A stretch of DNA of 64,000 bases. Source: Ancylomarina salipaludis. GTDB lineage: Bacteria > Bacteroidota > Bacteroidia > Bacteroidales > Marinifilaceae. The notes under the pieces were generated by a model. The model saw only the letters and a list, made by a program, of their open reading frames with translations. It searched no databases and was not told the origin of the DNA. The position numbers and the translations under genes are program-made. The stretch spans positions 62,001 through 126,000 of the forward strand of contig NZ_SAXA01000002.1 of assembly GCF_004122035.1 (NCBI RefSeq). The letters run 5' to 3'. Below, piece by piece: positions 10,601 through 17,963 of this stretch (position 1 is the stretch's first letter; every line of letters starts with the position of its first letter).

Positions 10601-10695
10601 CAAACGATAGACTTCCTCCGGGAACGTATTTCTATATTTTCAAATATGGTGATAATAAAGAACCGCTTACAGGCTATGTTTATATGACTTACTAA
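4627..10695 (+). CDS. giant cadherin-like adhesin with gliding-type (type B) T9SS C-terminal domain
   Basis: The product has 2022 residues. A hydrophobic signal peptide ends near residue 35; an internal ATG at 4666 (MKQIMFVLIVVLGIS) is an alternative start. A SdrD B-like module (GTVFEDTDRDGIKDPDE) lies near 530 and a Calx-beta-like segment near 640-740. Eight near-identical 110-residue cadherin-like repeats span about 759-1629, each with an acidic DxDGDxISYFLLDD stretch suited to calcium binding. Two tandem-95/VCBS-like repeats with VNDAP borders follow. The C-terminus from about 1929 (VFIPNAITPNSDNLNDKFKI, later IFNRWGNIVY) is the gliding motility-associated sorting domain that directs type IX secretion and surface attachment. 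It is likely a surface adhesin secreted with the help of the upstream PorP/SprF-like and PorE-like proteins. Its ligand is unknown. Confidence 0.9.
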   Translation: MKNLYCHKVINHWMKQIMFVLIVVLGISVSNVFGEGTKQLAPKADDRVYTAFGDAKHGNFGNYDGKDTERIYIHIEDPANECIYFGFSQFVNSGHTQPNTTTNNVTTWMRIKSPDGIVVWPNEGSPSGQMVQGSNTQTLTDDQITSLEQVKNGPNQICGVGGYDALVFCPSSGPGDYYIEFSAAKSTDLKRPIFTEWWDITVATTESSPTAIDGRVFAKEWALVTPYILTDLYDRPFNGKVYCYAEDSLLGGAFVTEMDFLDSGFRGDRFSFAFNSTGTDNTSDAEVNRQSVQDDRKLSPEYKIFLNVPDETAFPTIDSFGEFVIDEENNYPKLLGCQGNYFFRVAVEGEGQIDLLLDFDGVSDKYDPGTRDRIITTFAAPFPNEEGVLVRDIPWDGLDGLGNVVTDFESISMIFNYYQGTVHFPLYDVEYLTKGFVPKTVRPATPTPYIPKLYWDDSNIAESLPDGQLKVDLTGDLAPSHYWSDYEYGNDNSINTYWHPYSSGVTQSCKLELPSHTCELFVPGSISGTVFEDTDRDGIKDPDELPLSGAEVKLYWDKSYNKVIDGDDELIETFVTQDPGTFGYPEGLGNFIFKPEIGKEYLVEVSYGSHIITGDNPKSYALYSLGAEHFDQFFGVAFLPEVSLSLTEDMIQEDNQSTTITAHLDYPCLLPVKITLAYGGDADSSDYNLTKGENATNTSTIEIPVGETTGTIILISIPDVVKEPNEIVEVSIASLMNANESGNQDKTITIINFNHVITNLIDNDSADNLISENAVSDDLVHITALATDIDGDTISYHLLDDALGRFKIDSISGIVSVDDANLIDFESNTSHVIRIEARSTDGSVIAADFTITVTDVDGSIGDTDHSIANLIDNDPADNSISENAMSDDLVHITALATDDDGDLISYFLLDDSSGRFKIDSISGIVSVADASQIDFESNVSHVIRIEARSTDGSVIAADFTITVTDVDGSVGDTDHAIANLIDNDPVENSISENAVIDDLVHITSLATDDDGDLISYFLLDDADGRFKIDTSTGVVTVADASLIDFESNTSHVIRIEARSTDGSVIAADFTITVTDVDGSVGDTDHAIANLIDNDPTDNSISENVVRDDLVHITALATDADGDLISYFLLDDAGGRFKIDSLSGIVSVADASQIDFETNASHVIRIEARSTDGSVIAADFTIGVTDVDGSVGDTDHAVANLIDNDPADNSISENAVNDDLVHITALATDEDGDLISYFLLDDAGGRFKINRSTGVVTVADASLIDFETNASHVIRIEARSTDGSVIAADFTITVTDVDGSVGDTDHSIANLIDNDPAANSISENAVSDDLVHITALAMDEDGDLISYFLLDDAGGRFKIDTSTGVVTVADASQIDFETNVSHVIRIEARSTDGSVIAADFTITVTDVDGSVGDTDHAIANLIDNDPAVNSISENAVSDDLVHITALANDEDGDLISYFLLDDAGGRFKIDTTTGVVTVADASLIDFETNVSHVIRIEARSTDGSVIAADFTITVTDVNGSVGDTDHAIANLIDSDPDDNLIPENTLNGTLVHITAFATDEDGDEISYYLLNDADGRFKIDNITGIVAVADSTRIDFETDQFHLIRIEARSSDGSKIAGDFTITVTDVIDYLLANDDASNTREDEVLNGPNLLVNDIKAPGSTLRINTNPMVDVANGKLVIHPDGTFTYTPKENYTGVDSFVYSIQDDITPQESDQARVSINIQPVNDAPLAVNDEAEVEEDGILNGANLLDNDSDVDSNSLMINTSPVNDVEHGSLNINADGTYTYIPDADFNGMDSFTYEVCDNESPAACSQASVLITVLPVNDAPLVFDFEMEVEEASLNNPINLERPYDPDGDKLSVKILSTVDFGEIVMSSGQILADNDRLSIDDLLSLVFNARESYVGELFMRYEVTDERGLSAIGQVKITVVPVDVFIPNAITPNSDNLNDKFKIVGLEKFPKNSLEIFNRWGNIVYSKHSYDNNWEGYGNVKGQLSNDRLPPGTYFYIFKYGDNKEPLTGYVYMTY
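6901..9513 (+). repeat. eight tandem 330-bp repeats inside the adhesin gene
   Basis: The unit begins AAtCTGATTGATAATGAT and recurs at 6901, 7231, 7561, 7891, 8221, 8551, 8881 and 9211, exactly 330 bp apart each time. Units 2-7 are nearly identical in DNA sequence; the first and especially the last have diverged. Two sub-variants are shuffled among the units: one reading DSxSGIVSVADASQ (units 2 and 4) and one reading DTSTGVVTVADAS with small changes (units 3, 5, 6 and 7). The exact period and silent identity indicate recent homogenisation by recombination. Confidence 0.97.
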
Positions 10696-10716
10696 TAAAA
10701 ATTAGTCTGAATCACG

Positions 10717-10746
10717 AATGCCGCCAGAGATGGTGGCATTTTTTTT
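10717..10746. terminator. bidirectional terminator between convergent genes
   Basis: A 10-bp stem (AATGCCGCCA / TGGTGGCATT, one G-T pair, GAGA loop) is followed by six T on the plus strand. It lies 22 bp past the adhesin stop and just before the stop of the convergent helix-hairpin-helix gene. Confidence 0.8.
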
Positions 10747-10753
10747 CTGCTTA

Positions 10754-12814
10754 TTAGAAAGTCAATTTTAACTGAAGCTTAAGTTCTGATTTTGTGTTGC
10801 CTGAAATTTCTGAATTCCCCGATCCCAGGCTTTCAGTATGGGTATATTGTGTACGGGTATATCGTAAATACAGACTTGCTTTTCGATTAAATTTGTATCT
10901 GAAATTGAGATAAAAACGAGAACCTTTATTGTAATAGGCTGGTATGGAAAAGGCATAGAGAATATCATTTTCGTAGGCGTAAATTCGACTGTTGTATGAG
11001 TCTGTATCGAAAAGGGCATAGCGAATATTTGCTGTAAATGGGAATCTGCTGTGGTGGTAAATAAGGTCTTGATAAATTAGATAGCCTCTTTCTTTTTCTT
11101 GTTTTGCATATTCTGATAGTTCGAATCGATTTCTAATTTCCCAGTTTTCATTTATGATGGCTGATAGATGCAGACGGTATTGTTTTTTATTCAGATTCAC
11201 AGGCGTTTTAATCTTTGTGTCATTTGTGTTTTCAGGTTTTTCTTCTTGTTTGAATCTGAAGTATATTGAAACATTCTTGTTTGGCTTGTATTCTACTTGG
11301 GTAAAGAAATCGTGACCAGCTGACGGGGAATCGACCCTGTATTTTAACCAGGGAAATTCATACAAGTCATAATAGGAGAGTAAGGTCCACTTAGGGTAGG
11401 GGTGAAATTCCATACCCAAATAAAACCCTGTTTCATTTTGAGTTTCTGATTGTTCGCCAAAACCATTACCATATAGCGAATGGTAATCTTTAGCGTAATT
11501 TCTATAGATGGCCTCAACAACTAACTGTGGGTGTGCTTGAAACTGCAAGCCTTGCAAATAGGCTTTCCCCCCTGATTTACTCTGAGCAAGTTCCCCGTAT
11601 AAATGCATCGATTTAAGTCGTGTTTCATAGTAGACACTCATATTATAAGTCTGTTCCCCGGATAAGTCGAAGATTTTATTTAGTTCTGATTTGTTGGAGG
11701 CAAGTGGTGGTGATAAGGTCGATTTGATAAAACAGGTTCCAATTTCAGTTTGATCAAAATTCCAAATGAGCCTGCTTCCCCAGACCAATTCCTCTAACTG
11801 ATCTTTTTTATTAAACTCGTTTTCATTACGGTGAAGTCCGGTATTAATAAGACTTTGGGTGAAGTTATTTTCGATGTTGGCATCTCTTTTTTTATTAGAA
11901 ACAAAGCCAGTGAAGCTTAAATTCTTCATTGGTTTGATTTCCACAGCTCCCCCTCTGAAAAATAGATTTTCATCTGTTGAATGATAGGCTTTTATTCCTT
12001 GTTGTCGTTTGGCATTGTGAGTGGTGAAGCTTGATTTTTTGCTGGCTAAACCAGACCAAACACTTAAGCCCTGTCCAAACCTAATGTGGTAGTCGCCAAG
12101 GTTTAGTTGTTGAATAATCCCATTTCCCTTGTATTCTGCAAATACTGAATAGAAGTCGAAACCCTGCGAATTATTGGCTTTGAAAAAAGGTTCGCCGGCA
12201 TCGTTCTCAGCTGTAAATCCAAAGCTTGTGTTTTTTTTAGGAGAAATGTATTTGTAGCGTGTATAATATTTCCATGCATTACCCAAATATTGGCGATTAT
12301 TTTCAGGACTTGGGGCTTCACTATCTTCGTTTGGGAAAGACGATTCATATCCTTTTTCATTTTCTAAAGTTCGCTGGCTTCTTAGTAAAATAAAATGTTT
12401 GGCACGCCCATGTTTGTTTGGGCTAATCTCCTGTTTAGTTATTTCCAGACTCACGAAAGGGATAATATTTTGTAGTGTGCCATAATTAAAGCCATCCAAA
12501 AGCCTTAATTCATAAAAACTGTAGATGAGGCCATTGTTTTTTCTGTATTCTAGGAGGTTCTGAATTTGGTACTCTGAAAGGTAGAATAGGCGTTCCAGTT
12601 CTTGTTTGTTTGCTGTGTTCAGATTAATCGGGTTTTCATATAATTCATTGAAATTTTCAAGAAGCGTTGTGTAGTCCAGACTTTCATCACTGTTTTCAGC
12701 AATCGTTTCTATCATTTTTTCGATAATATCATTTTTATTAGCTGTGTTTTGAGCCAATAGTCTGTGACTCAAACAAACCAAGATAATCATCATATAAAAT
12801 GAATGTCGAAGCAT
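10754..12814 (-). CDS. ComEA-like helix-hairpin-helix envelope protein with barrel-like C-terminus
   Basis: The product has 686 residues. A signal peptide (MLRHSFYMMIILVCLSHRLLA) is followed by an acidic helical segment and then, at about 58-125, helix-hairpin-helix motifs of the ComEA type: NLNTANKQELERLFYLS and later YSFYELRLLDGFNYGTL. From about residue 140 to the end the sequence alternates aromatic and polar residues with many short strands, ending in KSELKLQLKLTF. This looks like an outer-membrane barrel that ends in the usual terminal aromatic. The combination is found as an uncharacterised family in Bacteroidota. Whether the HHH part binds DNA at the envelope, as ComEA does, cannot be told. 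It is co-oriented with and 9 bp downstream of the PorV/PorQ-like gene. Confidence 0.7.
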   Translation of the reverse strand: MLRHSFYMMIILVCLSHRLLAQNTANKNDIIEKMIETIAENSDESLDYTTLLENFNELYENPINLNTANKQELERLFYLSEYQIQNLLEYRKNNGLIYSFYELRLLDGFNYGTLQNIIPFVSLEITKQEISPNKHGRAKHFILLRSQRTLENEKGYESSFPNEDSEAPSPENNRQYLGNAWKYYTRYKYISPKKNTSFGFTAENDAGEPFFKANNSQGFDFYSVFAEYKGNGIIQQLNLGDYHIRFGQGLSVWSGLASKKSSFTTHNAKRQQGIKAYHSTDENLFFRGGAVEIKPMKNLSFTGFVSNKKRDANIENNFTQSLINTGLHRNENEFNKKDQLEELVWGSRLIWNFDQTEIGTCFIKSTLSPPLASNKSELNKIFDLSGEQTYNMSVYYETRLKSMHLYGELAQSKSGGKAYLQGLQFQAHPQLVVEAIYRNYAKDYHSLYGNGFGEQSETQNETGFYLGMEFHPYPKWTLLSYYDLYEFPWLKYRVDSPSAGHDFFTQVEYKPNKNVSIYFRFKQEEKPENTNDTKIKTPVNLNKKQYRLHLSAIINENWEIRNRFELSEYAKQEKERGYLIYQDLIYHHSRFPFTANIRYALFDTDSYNSRIYAYENDILYAFSIPAYYNKGSRFYLNFRYKFNRKASLYLRYTRTQYTHTESLGSGNSEISGNTKSELKLQLKLTF

Positions 12815-12823
12815 GCTTGAAAG

Positions 12824-13639
12824 TTAAAATGAGATATTGAGATCGAGTGATGGGGTATAACCCAGATTTTGATGTTTTGAATAGGCCAAATTCATATGGA
12901 TTAGCTTGTATTTATAGCCGAGCCCCAAATTGATTTGGTTGGGGTGATTTAATGCTCCTAATCGGATAAATAAATCGTTTAGGACTTGGTACTCCAAACC
13001 CATTTTTAGACGAATATCATAGTCAAAATCCTTTTGTACTTCTGCGTTGATGCTGGTTTCTTTGGATAGATTCCATGAAAAACCGAGTCGTGCAATTGTT
13101 GGGAGGGCTTCGTCGAAATAAAAGGTTTCAAATTTTTCCTGTGTGGGATTAAATATATGGAAGCCCAAATAAAAATCGGAGAAGAGTTCGGCCAACAAAC
13201 CAATTTCAAAATTATATCGGGTTTGATCGCCGTAAGTTTGATTCATTTTAATTTGAAGCTGATTGATTTGAACACCTGCCCATAAGCGTTTGCTTAGGGT
13301 TTTGGAGTAACCTAATCCAATTTTACATTCTTTGTACAAATCAGATCCGAATTGGGAATAGTTGAGGTTGAAACCACCAAGTTTTGTGGGTAAATACAGA
13401 GCAATTGCTTTTGTGCTTAAGTCGCTAATTTGAAAACGATTCTCGTAAAACACGCCCAGATGTGTTCCTTTTAATCTGGCTAATGCAGCTTGATTGTTGA
13501 AGCTGGCCCAAAGATCAGATGATGCAACCGAAGCTGTGCCCATGGCAGCAGATCGTGCACCTGCCAGATGGTTTTCTGTGGAGGCAAAAGTCAGTTGATT
13601 TAGCAATACTAAAAAGAGGATGAGTTTGATCGATTTCAT
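12824..13639 (-). CDS. PorV/PorQ-like outer-membrane barrel protein
   Basis: The product is 271 residues from ATG 13639; a TTG at 13660 would add seven residues ahead of the signal peptide MKSIKLILFLVLLNQLTFA. The mature N-terminus contains GARSAAMGTASVASSDLWAS and then FNNQAAL, the pattern of the PorV/PorQ/UPF0164 family (AxxxAMGGaxvAxxxdxxaxxxNPAgL). The remainder is a run of beta strands ending in SLDLNISF with a C-terminal Phe, as expected for an outer-membrane barrel. PorV and PorQ act in the type IX attachment complex, but this copy may be a paralogue of unknown role. It sits 9 bp upstream of the helix-hairpin-helix gene, which suggests a shared envelope function. Confidence 0.68.
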   Translation of the reverse strand: MKSIKLILFLVLLNQLTFASTENHLAGARSAAMGTASVASSDLWASFNNQAALARLKGTHLGVFYENRFQISDLSTKAIALYLPTKLGGFNLNYSQFGSDLYKECKIGLGYSKTLSKRLWAGVQINQLQIKMNQTYGDQTRYNFEIGLLAELFSDFYLGFHIFNPTQEKFETFYFDEALPTIARLGFSWNLSKETSINAEVQKDFDYDIRLKMGLEYQVLNDLFIRLGALNHPNQINLGLGYKYKLIHMNLAYSKHQNLGYTPSLDLNISF

Positions 13640-13739
13640 TGCTAAGTGTTTAAAGATCAAACATGAAGTTACTATGGAAAATTTACTATGTCAAATAATA
13701 ATATATTTTTTTTTAGTGTTAATTGTCTGGCTTATAGAG

Positions 13740-13776
13740 AAAAACCGAAAAGCGATTAACTCACTTTTCGGTTTTT
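13740..13776 (-). terminator. terminator downstream of purE
   Basis: A perfect 13-bp inverted repeat (AAAAACCGAAAAG / CTTTTCGGTTTTT) with an 11-base loop lies 36 bp past the purE stop. The stem has T-tracts at both ends, so it can work in either direction. Confidence 0.82.
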
Positions 13777-13811
13777 GAATGTTATTTTTTGAATCGAGAT
13801 GATGTTTGAAA

Positions 13812-14315
13812 TCAAACGCGATACTCATATTTTACTGTAGCTAAATCTTCATTTGCCTTTACAATTTTTTGTTTCAGGCTTTCTTTAAATTTGATGACCT
13901 CAGCTTGCAGAGCCTCATCACCCGAAGCAATAATTTGAGCCGCCAAAATACCCGCATTCATGGCACCGTTAATTGCTACGGTTGCAACAGGAATTCCAGG
14001 AGGCATTTGAGCAATTGCAAGTAAAGCATCCATGCCGTCAAGGCTGGCTTTAATAGGGACACCAATAACAGGAAGTGGAGTCATAGCAGCAATCACACCA
14101 GGAAGATGAGCAGCCATACCAGCGCCGGCGATAATGACTTTAATTCCATTATTCATTGCATTTTTTGCAAAAACTTCAACTTCTTCTGGTGTACGGTGTG
14201 CTGATAGGGCATTTATTTCGAAGGGAATCTTAAAATCGTTTAGAATTTGGGCCGCTTTTTCCATAACCGGAAGATCAGAAGTACTCCCCATGATAATACT
14301 AACTTTCGCTTTCAT
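13812..14315 (-). CDS. purE: 5-(carboxyamino)imidazole ribonucleotide mutase
   Basis: The 167-residue product is class I PurE, which converts N5-CAIR to CAIR in purine biosynthesis. The phosphate- and substrate-binding signatures are all present: [15 protein letters not shown] near the N-terminus, ALSAHRTPE near residue 37, and [16 protein letters not shown] near 64, followed by [15 protein letters not shown]. Length and motif spacing are normal for the bacterial octameric enzyme. No purK is adjacent. It seems to be transcribed alone, from a well-formed promoter on the minus strand at 14405-14435 to the strong hairpin just after its stop. Confidence 0.96.
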   Translation of the reverse strand: MKAKVSIIMGSTSDLPVMEKAAQILNDFKIPFEINALSAHRTPEEVEVFAKNAMNNGIKVIIAGAGMAAHLPGVIAAMTPLPVIGVPIKASLDGMDALLAIAQMPPGIPVATVAINGAMNAGILAAQIIASGDEALQAEVIKFKESLKQKIVKANEDLATVKYEYRV

Positions 14316-14404
14316 CGTGTTTTAATTGGTGGATTTATAAAATAAATAACAAAAAATTGTACTTTTGTCGCCAAGTAAGAATTGTTTTAGTTCTATATGA
14401 TCAA

Positions 14405-14435
14405 CAAACATATGGTTGCTTTTGTATAAGGCAAA
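14405..14435 (-). promoter_or_regulatory. purE promoter
   Basis: On the minus strand TTTG (14435-14432), a 19-bp spacer and TATGTTTG (14412-14405) match the Bacteroidota -33/-7 consensus. The predicted start lies near 14398, giving an untranslated leader of about 80 bases before purE. Confidence 0.55.
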
Positions 14436-14720
14436 ATTGGAAAAAATATATGGATGTTACATTATGGATTTAAAACTTTTTTTTTATCCCTTATTTATTC
14501 TATTTTAATGGATTACTTATTTAGATTTAAATTTAATAAGCAATTTTAGAGAAGAGGAGATTTAGAAAAGTTAATTTTTTCAGATTGAACGAAAGCAGAT
14601 TACTTAGACAATAAACTGAAATATTAATCGCCTTAAAAGAAGAATGAATTTTTCTTATAAGGATTTTGAAGAGGCGAACTCTTTCCGATAAATTGGGAAG
14701 ACAAATAAAATTGTAAACAG

Positions 14721-15260
14721 ATGAAAACTGTAAAACTTCTTGATAGAGAGTTTAGAGTATCTATCCCGGCAGAAAAGATTGATAAAGCTATTACTGAAAT
14801 GGCTGAGAAGATGAACAAGGATCTTGCTGGAAAGAATCCTATGTTTATTTGTATTCTTAATGGATCGTTTATGTTTGCATCAGACTTGATGAAACAGATA
14901 ACTGTTGAAAATGCAGAAATCACATTTATGCGTTTAACTTCATACGAAGGTATGGGAACAACAGGTAAAGTGAAAAAGTTGATGGGTTTTACTGAAGATT
15001 TAAAAGATCGTACTGTCGTTATTCTTGAAGATATTATTGATACAGGAATTACTATGGAGAATACCCTGGCTCAAATTGAAGAATATAAAGCTAAAGAAAT
15101 TTTAGTGGCAACCATGTTGTTTAAGCCTGATGCTTTGAAACGTGATATTAAAATTGACTATGTTGGTCTTGATATTCCTAACGATTTTATTGTTGGGCGC
15201 GGCTTGGATTACGATGGAATTGGACGAAACTTGCCGGATGTTTATACAGTTATTGACTAA
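14721..15260 (+). CDS. hpt: hypoxanthine phosphoribosyltransferase
   Basis: The 179-residue product has the usual Hpt length. It carries the PRPP-binding signature VVILEDIIDTGITM at about residue 95, the nucleotide-binding ILNGSFMFASDL near 45, and the flexible-loop segment LTSYEGMGTTGKVK near 73. The C-terminal VGLDIPNDFIVGRGLDYD is the purine-recognition region. It salvages hypoxanthine (and probably guanine) with PRPP. The gene precedes adk and obgE; a perfect AU-rich hairpin after its stop suggests that most transcripts end before adk. Confidence 0.95.
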   Translation: MKTVKLLDREFRVSIPAEKIDKAITEMAEKMNKDLAGKNPMFICILNGSFMFASDLMKQITVENAEITFMRLTSYEGMGTTGKVKKLMGFTEDLKDRTVVILEDIIDTGITMENTLAQIEEYKAKEILVATMLFKPDALKRDIKIDYVGLDIPNDFIVGRGLDYDGIGRNLPDVYTVID

Positions 15261-15315
15261 ATTCATTTGTGAGTAGTCAGATTTCGATTACTCTGATGAT
15301 TTATATATGAATTGG

Positions 15316-15356
15316 ACTTCTTCTTAAAAATGTGTAAGTATTTTTTAAGAAGAAGT
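15316..15356 (+). terminator. 15-bp perfect hairpin between hpt and adk
   Basis: ACTTCTTCTTAAAAA at 15316-15330 is exactly complementary to 15342-15356, with an 11-base loop. It is followed by a T-rich run. It lies inside the longest possible reading frame of adk, which argues that adk really begins at 15390. It probably terminates or attenuates read-through from hpt. Confidence 0.6.
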
Positions 15357-15389
15357 GTTTTGGTTTATTTTATACAGCATTTTGTGTCT

Positions 15390-15992
15390 ATGTTGAACAT
15401 CATTATGTTTGGGCCTCCGGGGTCGGGTAAAGGGACTCAGTCTAAATTATTGCAAGAAAACTTCAATTTGATTCATCTTTCAACCGGAGATGTTTGTCGG
15501 GATGAAATGAGTCATGCAACTCCTGAAGGTTTAGAAGCCAAAAGATTAATTGATGGAGGAAACTTTTTCCCGGATAAATTGGCTTATCGAATCGTGGAGA
15601 AATTTTTGGATCAGCATAGCGAAGAAGGTGGTGTTGTATACGATGGTATCCCTCGTCATTTGGGTCAGGTTGAAACCTTTGCCGAAATGCTGGCAAAAAG
15701 GAATGGTCGTGTTGATCTGGTTGTTGAATTAAAGGTTGAAGAAGAAGACCTGATTCAGCGTTTACTCGAAAGAGGCAAGTCATCCGGACGACCAGATGAT
15801 AGCGGACGAGACGTTATCTTGAAGCGATTGCGAATATATGATGAGGTGACTTCTCCTATTGCCGATTATTATAAAAAACAAAATCTTTACCATGCCGTTG
15901 ATGGTATGGGAACTCTCTCTGAGGTTTTCGAACGAATAGCTGTCTTGGTTAAGAAAGTTTGTTCGGAAAAAGATCTCAATATCGTATATTAA
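15390..15992 (+). CDS. adk: adenylate kinase (somewhat divergent)
   Basis: The product is 200 residues from ATG 15390, where the P-loop (MLNIIMFGPPGSGKGTQ) falls at the normal distance from the N-terminus. It interconverts ATP, ADP and AMP. AMP-binding landmarks are HLSTGDVCRDEM, FFPDKL and DGIPRHLGQ; the usual family forms are STGDllR, lVPD and DGFPR(T), so several normally strict positions are changed. The LID is the short zinc-free type (LLERGKSSGRPDDSGRD). It precedes obgE by 86 bp, as in many Bacteroidota genomes. The substitutions could mean a relaxed second copy, but no lost catalytic residue is evident. Confidence 0.88.
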   Translation: MLNIIMFGPPGSGKGTQSKLLQENFNLIHLSTGDVCRDEMSHATPEGLEAKRLIDGGNFFPDKLAYRIVEKFLDQHSEEGGVVYDGIPRHLGQVETFAEMLAKRNGRVDLVVELKVEEEDLIQRLLERGKSSGRPDDSGRDVILKRLRIYDEVTSPIADYYKKQNLYHAVDGMGTLSEVFERIAVLVKKVCSEKDLNIVY

Positions 15993-16078
15993 AGTACGAA
16001 TTTTCATAAAATACAACCTCAGTTGTATTTTACTAGTGCAAATCACACATTGCTGCACAGCTAAAAAATCATAAGATA

Positions 16079-17095
16079 ATGGCAGGATCTAACTTTGTAG
16101 ATTACGTAAAAATATTTTGTCGCTCTGGTGCCGGAGGGCAAGGATCGGCTCACCTTCACCGAGATAAGTTAACCATGAAAGGGGGACCTGATGGTGGTGA
16201 TGGTGGTCGTGGAGGCCACGTTATTATTAAAGCTAACGCACAACTTTGGACATTGATTCATCTGAGATTTAGCCGACACGTTTTTGCTAAAGATGGGGGA
16301 TCTGGTGGACAGAGTCGTAGTACAGGATACGAGGGTGAAGATCAGATTATTGAAGTGCCTTTGGGAACCGTTGCTCGTGATGCAGAAACGGGTGAAGTTA
16401 TTTTTGATGTGACTGAAGATGGCGAGAGTAAAATTCTTGTCAAAGGTGGACGAGGAGGTTTGGGTAACTGGAATTTCCGTTCTTCAACCAATCAAACGCC
16501 ACGCTATGCTCAGCAAGGAGAGGAGCGTGTTGAACGTGCCGTTATTCTTGAGCTTAAAGTCTTGGCTGATGTTGGTTTGGTGGGTTTCCCAAGTGTTGGA
16601 AAATCGACACTTCTTTCAGTTGTTTCGGCAGCCAAACCAAAAATTGCGGATTATCCGTTTACAACTTTAGTACCTAATCTGGGAATTGTTGGTTATCGCG
16701 ATAACCGTTCGTTTGTTATGGCTGATATTCCGGGAATTATTGAAGGTGCTCACGAAGGTCGTGGACTTGGTTTGCGTTTCTTACGTCATATCGAGAGAAA
16801 CTCCGTTTTGTTGTTTATGGTTGCTGCCGATAGTGATAATATTCATAAGGAATACAAAATTCTTTTGAATGAATTGAAACAGTTTAATCCGGAGCTGTTG
16901 GATAAAAAACGCTTGTTGGCTATTACCAAATCCGACATGCTGGATGAGGAATTAAAGGATGAAATTCGTCTTGATTTGCCGAATATTCCTTATACTTTTA
17001 TTTCTTCGGTTGCTCAACAAGGCATTGTAGAGCTAAAAGATATGCTTTGGAATGCGATTAATGAAGATAATGAAACAGCCCCAAAAGCTGAATAG
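16079..17095 (+). CDS. obgE: Obg-family GTPase
   Basis: The product has 338 residues. The glycine-rich Obg fold occupies 1-158 ([14 protein letters not shown] and [17 protein letters not shown]). The GTPase domain follows, with G1 GFPSVGKST near 165, switch [13 protein letters not shown]3 DIPGIIEGA and G4 TKSD in place of the more usual NKxD. It ends near the G5 region (FISSVAQQG) and lacks the extra C-terminal domain found in some Firmicutes. Obg GTPases associate with the 50S subunit and link GTP and ppGpp status to ribosome assembly. It probably shares transcripts with adk and ends at the hairpin at 17118-17146. Confidence 0.96.
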   Translation: MAGSNFVDYVKIFCRSGAGGQGSAHLHRDKLTMKGGPDGGDGGRGGHVIIKANAQLWTLIHLRFSRHVFAKDGGSGGQSRSTGYEGEDQIIEVPLGTVARDAETGEVIFDVTEDGESKILVKGGRGGLGNWNFRSSTNQTPRYAQQGEERVERAVILELKVLADVGLVGFPSVGKSTLLSVVSAAKPKIADYPFTTLVPNLGIVGYRDNRSFVMADIPGIIEGAHEGRGLGLRFLRHIERNSVLLFMVAADSDNIHKEYKILLNELKQFNPELLDKKRLLAITKSDMLDEELKDEIRLDLPNIPYTFISSVAQQGIVELKDMLWNAINEDNETAPKAE

Positions 17096-17117
17096 ATAAG
17101 ATATTTGTTTTGTAATG

Positions 17118-17152
17118 TAGGCTTGGTGTTGTTTATACCAGGCCTATTTTTT
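17118..17152 (+). terminator. obgE terminator
   Basis: A 10-bp stem (TAGGCTTGGT / ACCAGGCCTA, one G-T pair) with a 9-base loop runs straight into six T, 22 bp past the obgE stop. Confidence 0.82.
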
Positions 17153-17273
17153 AATACAGAAATAAAAGACTGTACAATTCCAAATTTTTATTATGCAATA
17201 AAAGCATACTGCCTCGCGTTAGAAAAACTGGCTATTAAACACTCAACAATTAAGCTCATTATTTTTAATAACT

Positions 17274-17963
17274 ATGGAAACTTTACTTCAATTTGATAGA
17301 GAACTACTCATTTGGTTTAATTCTTCACACAGCCCGTTTTGGGATGTTATCATGATGTTTTTTACACGAATTGAATTTTGGATTCCATTTTTTATTCTGG
17401 TTACCTATCAGATATTTAAATATAAGAGTAAAGAAGCGTGGTGGTGGTTGATTGGTATATCTTTTCTGATCTTATTTGGAGACTTGATTTCGAACTACTT
17501 ATTCAAAAATATTCTTCAGCGCCTACGTCCAAGTCATGAACCTACGCTTTATGGAATTGTTAACTTGGTGAAAGCTTATTCGGGTGATCAGTTTGGTTTT
17601 GTTTCATCACATGCGACGGCCGTTTTCGCTTTCGCGATATACACAGCAAAATTATTTAAGAATAATATTTACTCGTTGTTTGTTGGTATTTGGGCTATAC
17701 TCATTGTTTATACCCGTTTGTATTTAGGACTTCATTATCCTGGAGATATTCTTGGAGGAATGGCCTTAGGCTTGGGATTAGGCTACTTCTTTTACAGAAT
17801 CACTCGCTGGTGGGTTTATCGTTTGTATCCTCAAAAACCCTTTGCGCGTTATAAGCAGGTTTTAGAAAATTCTGATGCCGGTGTTTTGATTGCAGTTGCC
17901 GCTTTAGAAATACTTACAATTTCTTTTGTTGCTCTGAAGTTGTTGGAATTGGATTTTTTTTAG
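17274..17963 (+). CDS. PAP2-family membrane phosphatase
   Basis: The product has 229 residues with about five or six hydrophobic segments. The three PAP2 motifs are visible: KNILQRLRP (KX6RP), GFVSSHA (family form PSGH) and TRLYLGLHYPGD (family form SRX5HX3D). The catalytic His of motifs 2 and 3, the Arg and the Asp are all kept; Ser-for-Gly and Thr-for-Ser are tolerated changes. It likely dephosphorylates a lipid phosphate such as undecaprenyl diphosphate or phosphatidylglycerol phosphate at the inner membrane. The last 60 bp overlap the end of the convergent PepSY gene. Confidence 0.87.
   Translation: METLLQFDRELLIWFNSSHSPFWDVIMMFFTRIEFWIPFFILVTYQIFKYKSKEAWWWLIGISFLILFGDLISNYLFKNILQRLRPSHEPTLYGIVNLVKAYSGDQFGFVSSHATAVFAFAIYTAKLFKNNIYSLFVGIWAILIVYTRLYLGLHYPGDILGGMALGLGLGYFFYRITRWWVYRLYPQKPFARYKQVLENSDAGVLIAVAALEILTISFVALKLLELDFF

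Noticed and set aside
14134-14325. 63-codon plus-strand frame opposite purE
   Set aside because: It is the antisense shadow of a well-supported purE gene.
14360-14367. TACTTTTG as the hpt promoter
   Set aside because: It lies about 360 bp from hpt and has no TTG at 17-23 bp upstream, so it was not called.
17105-17296. 63-codon frame between obgE and the PAP2 gene
   Set aside because: It contains the obgE terminator hairpin and runs into the PAP2 gene in another frame.
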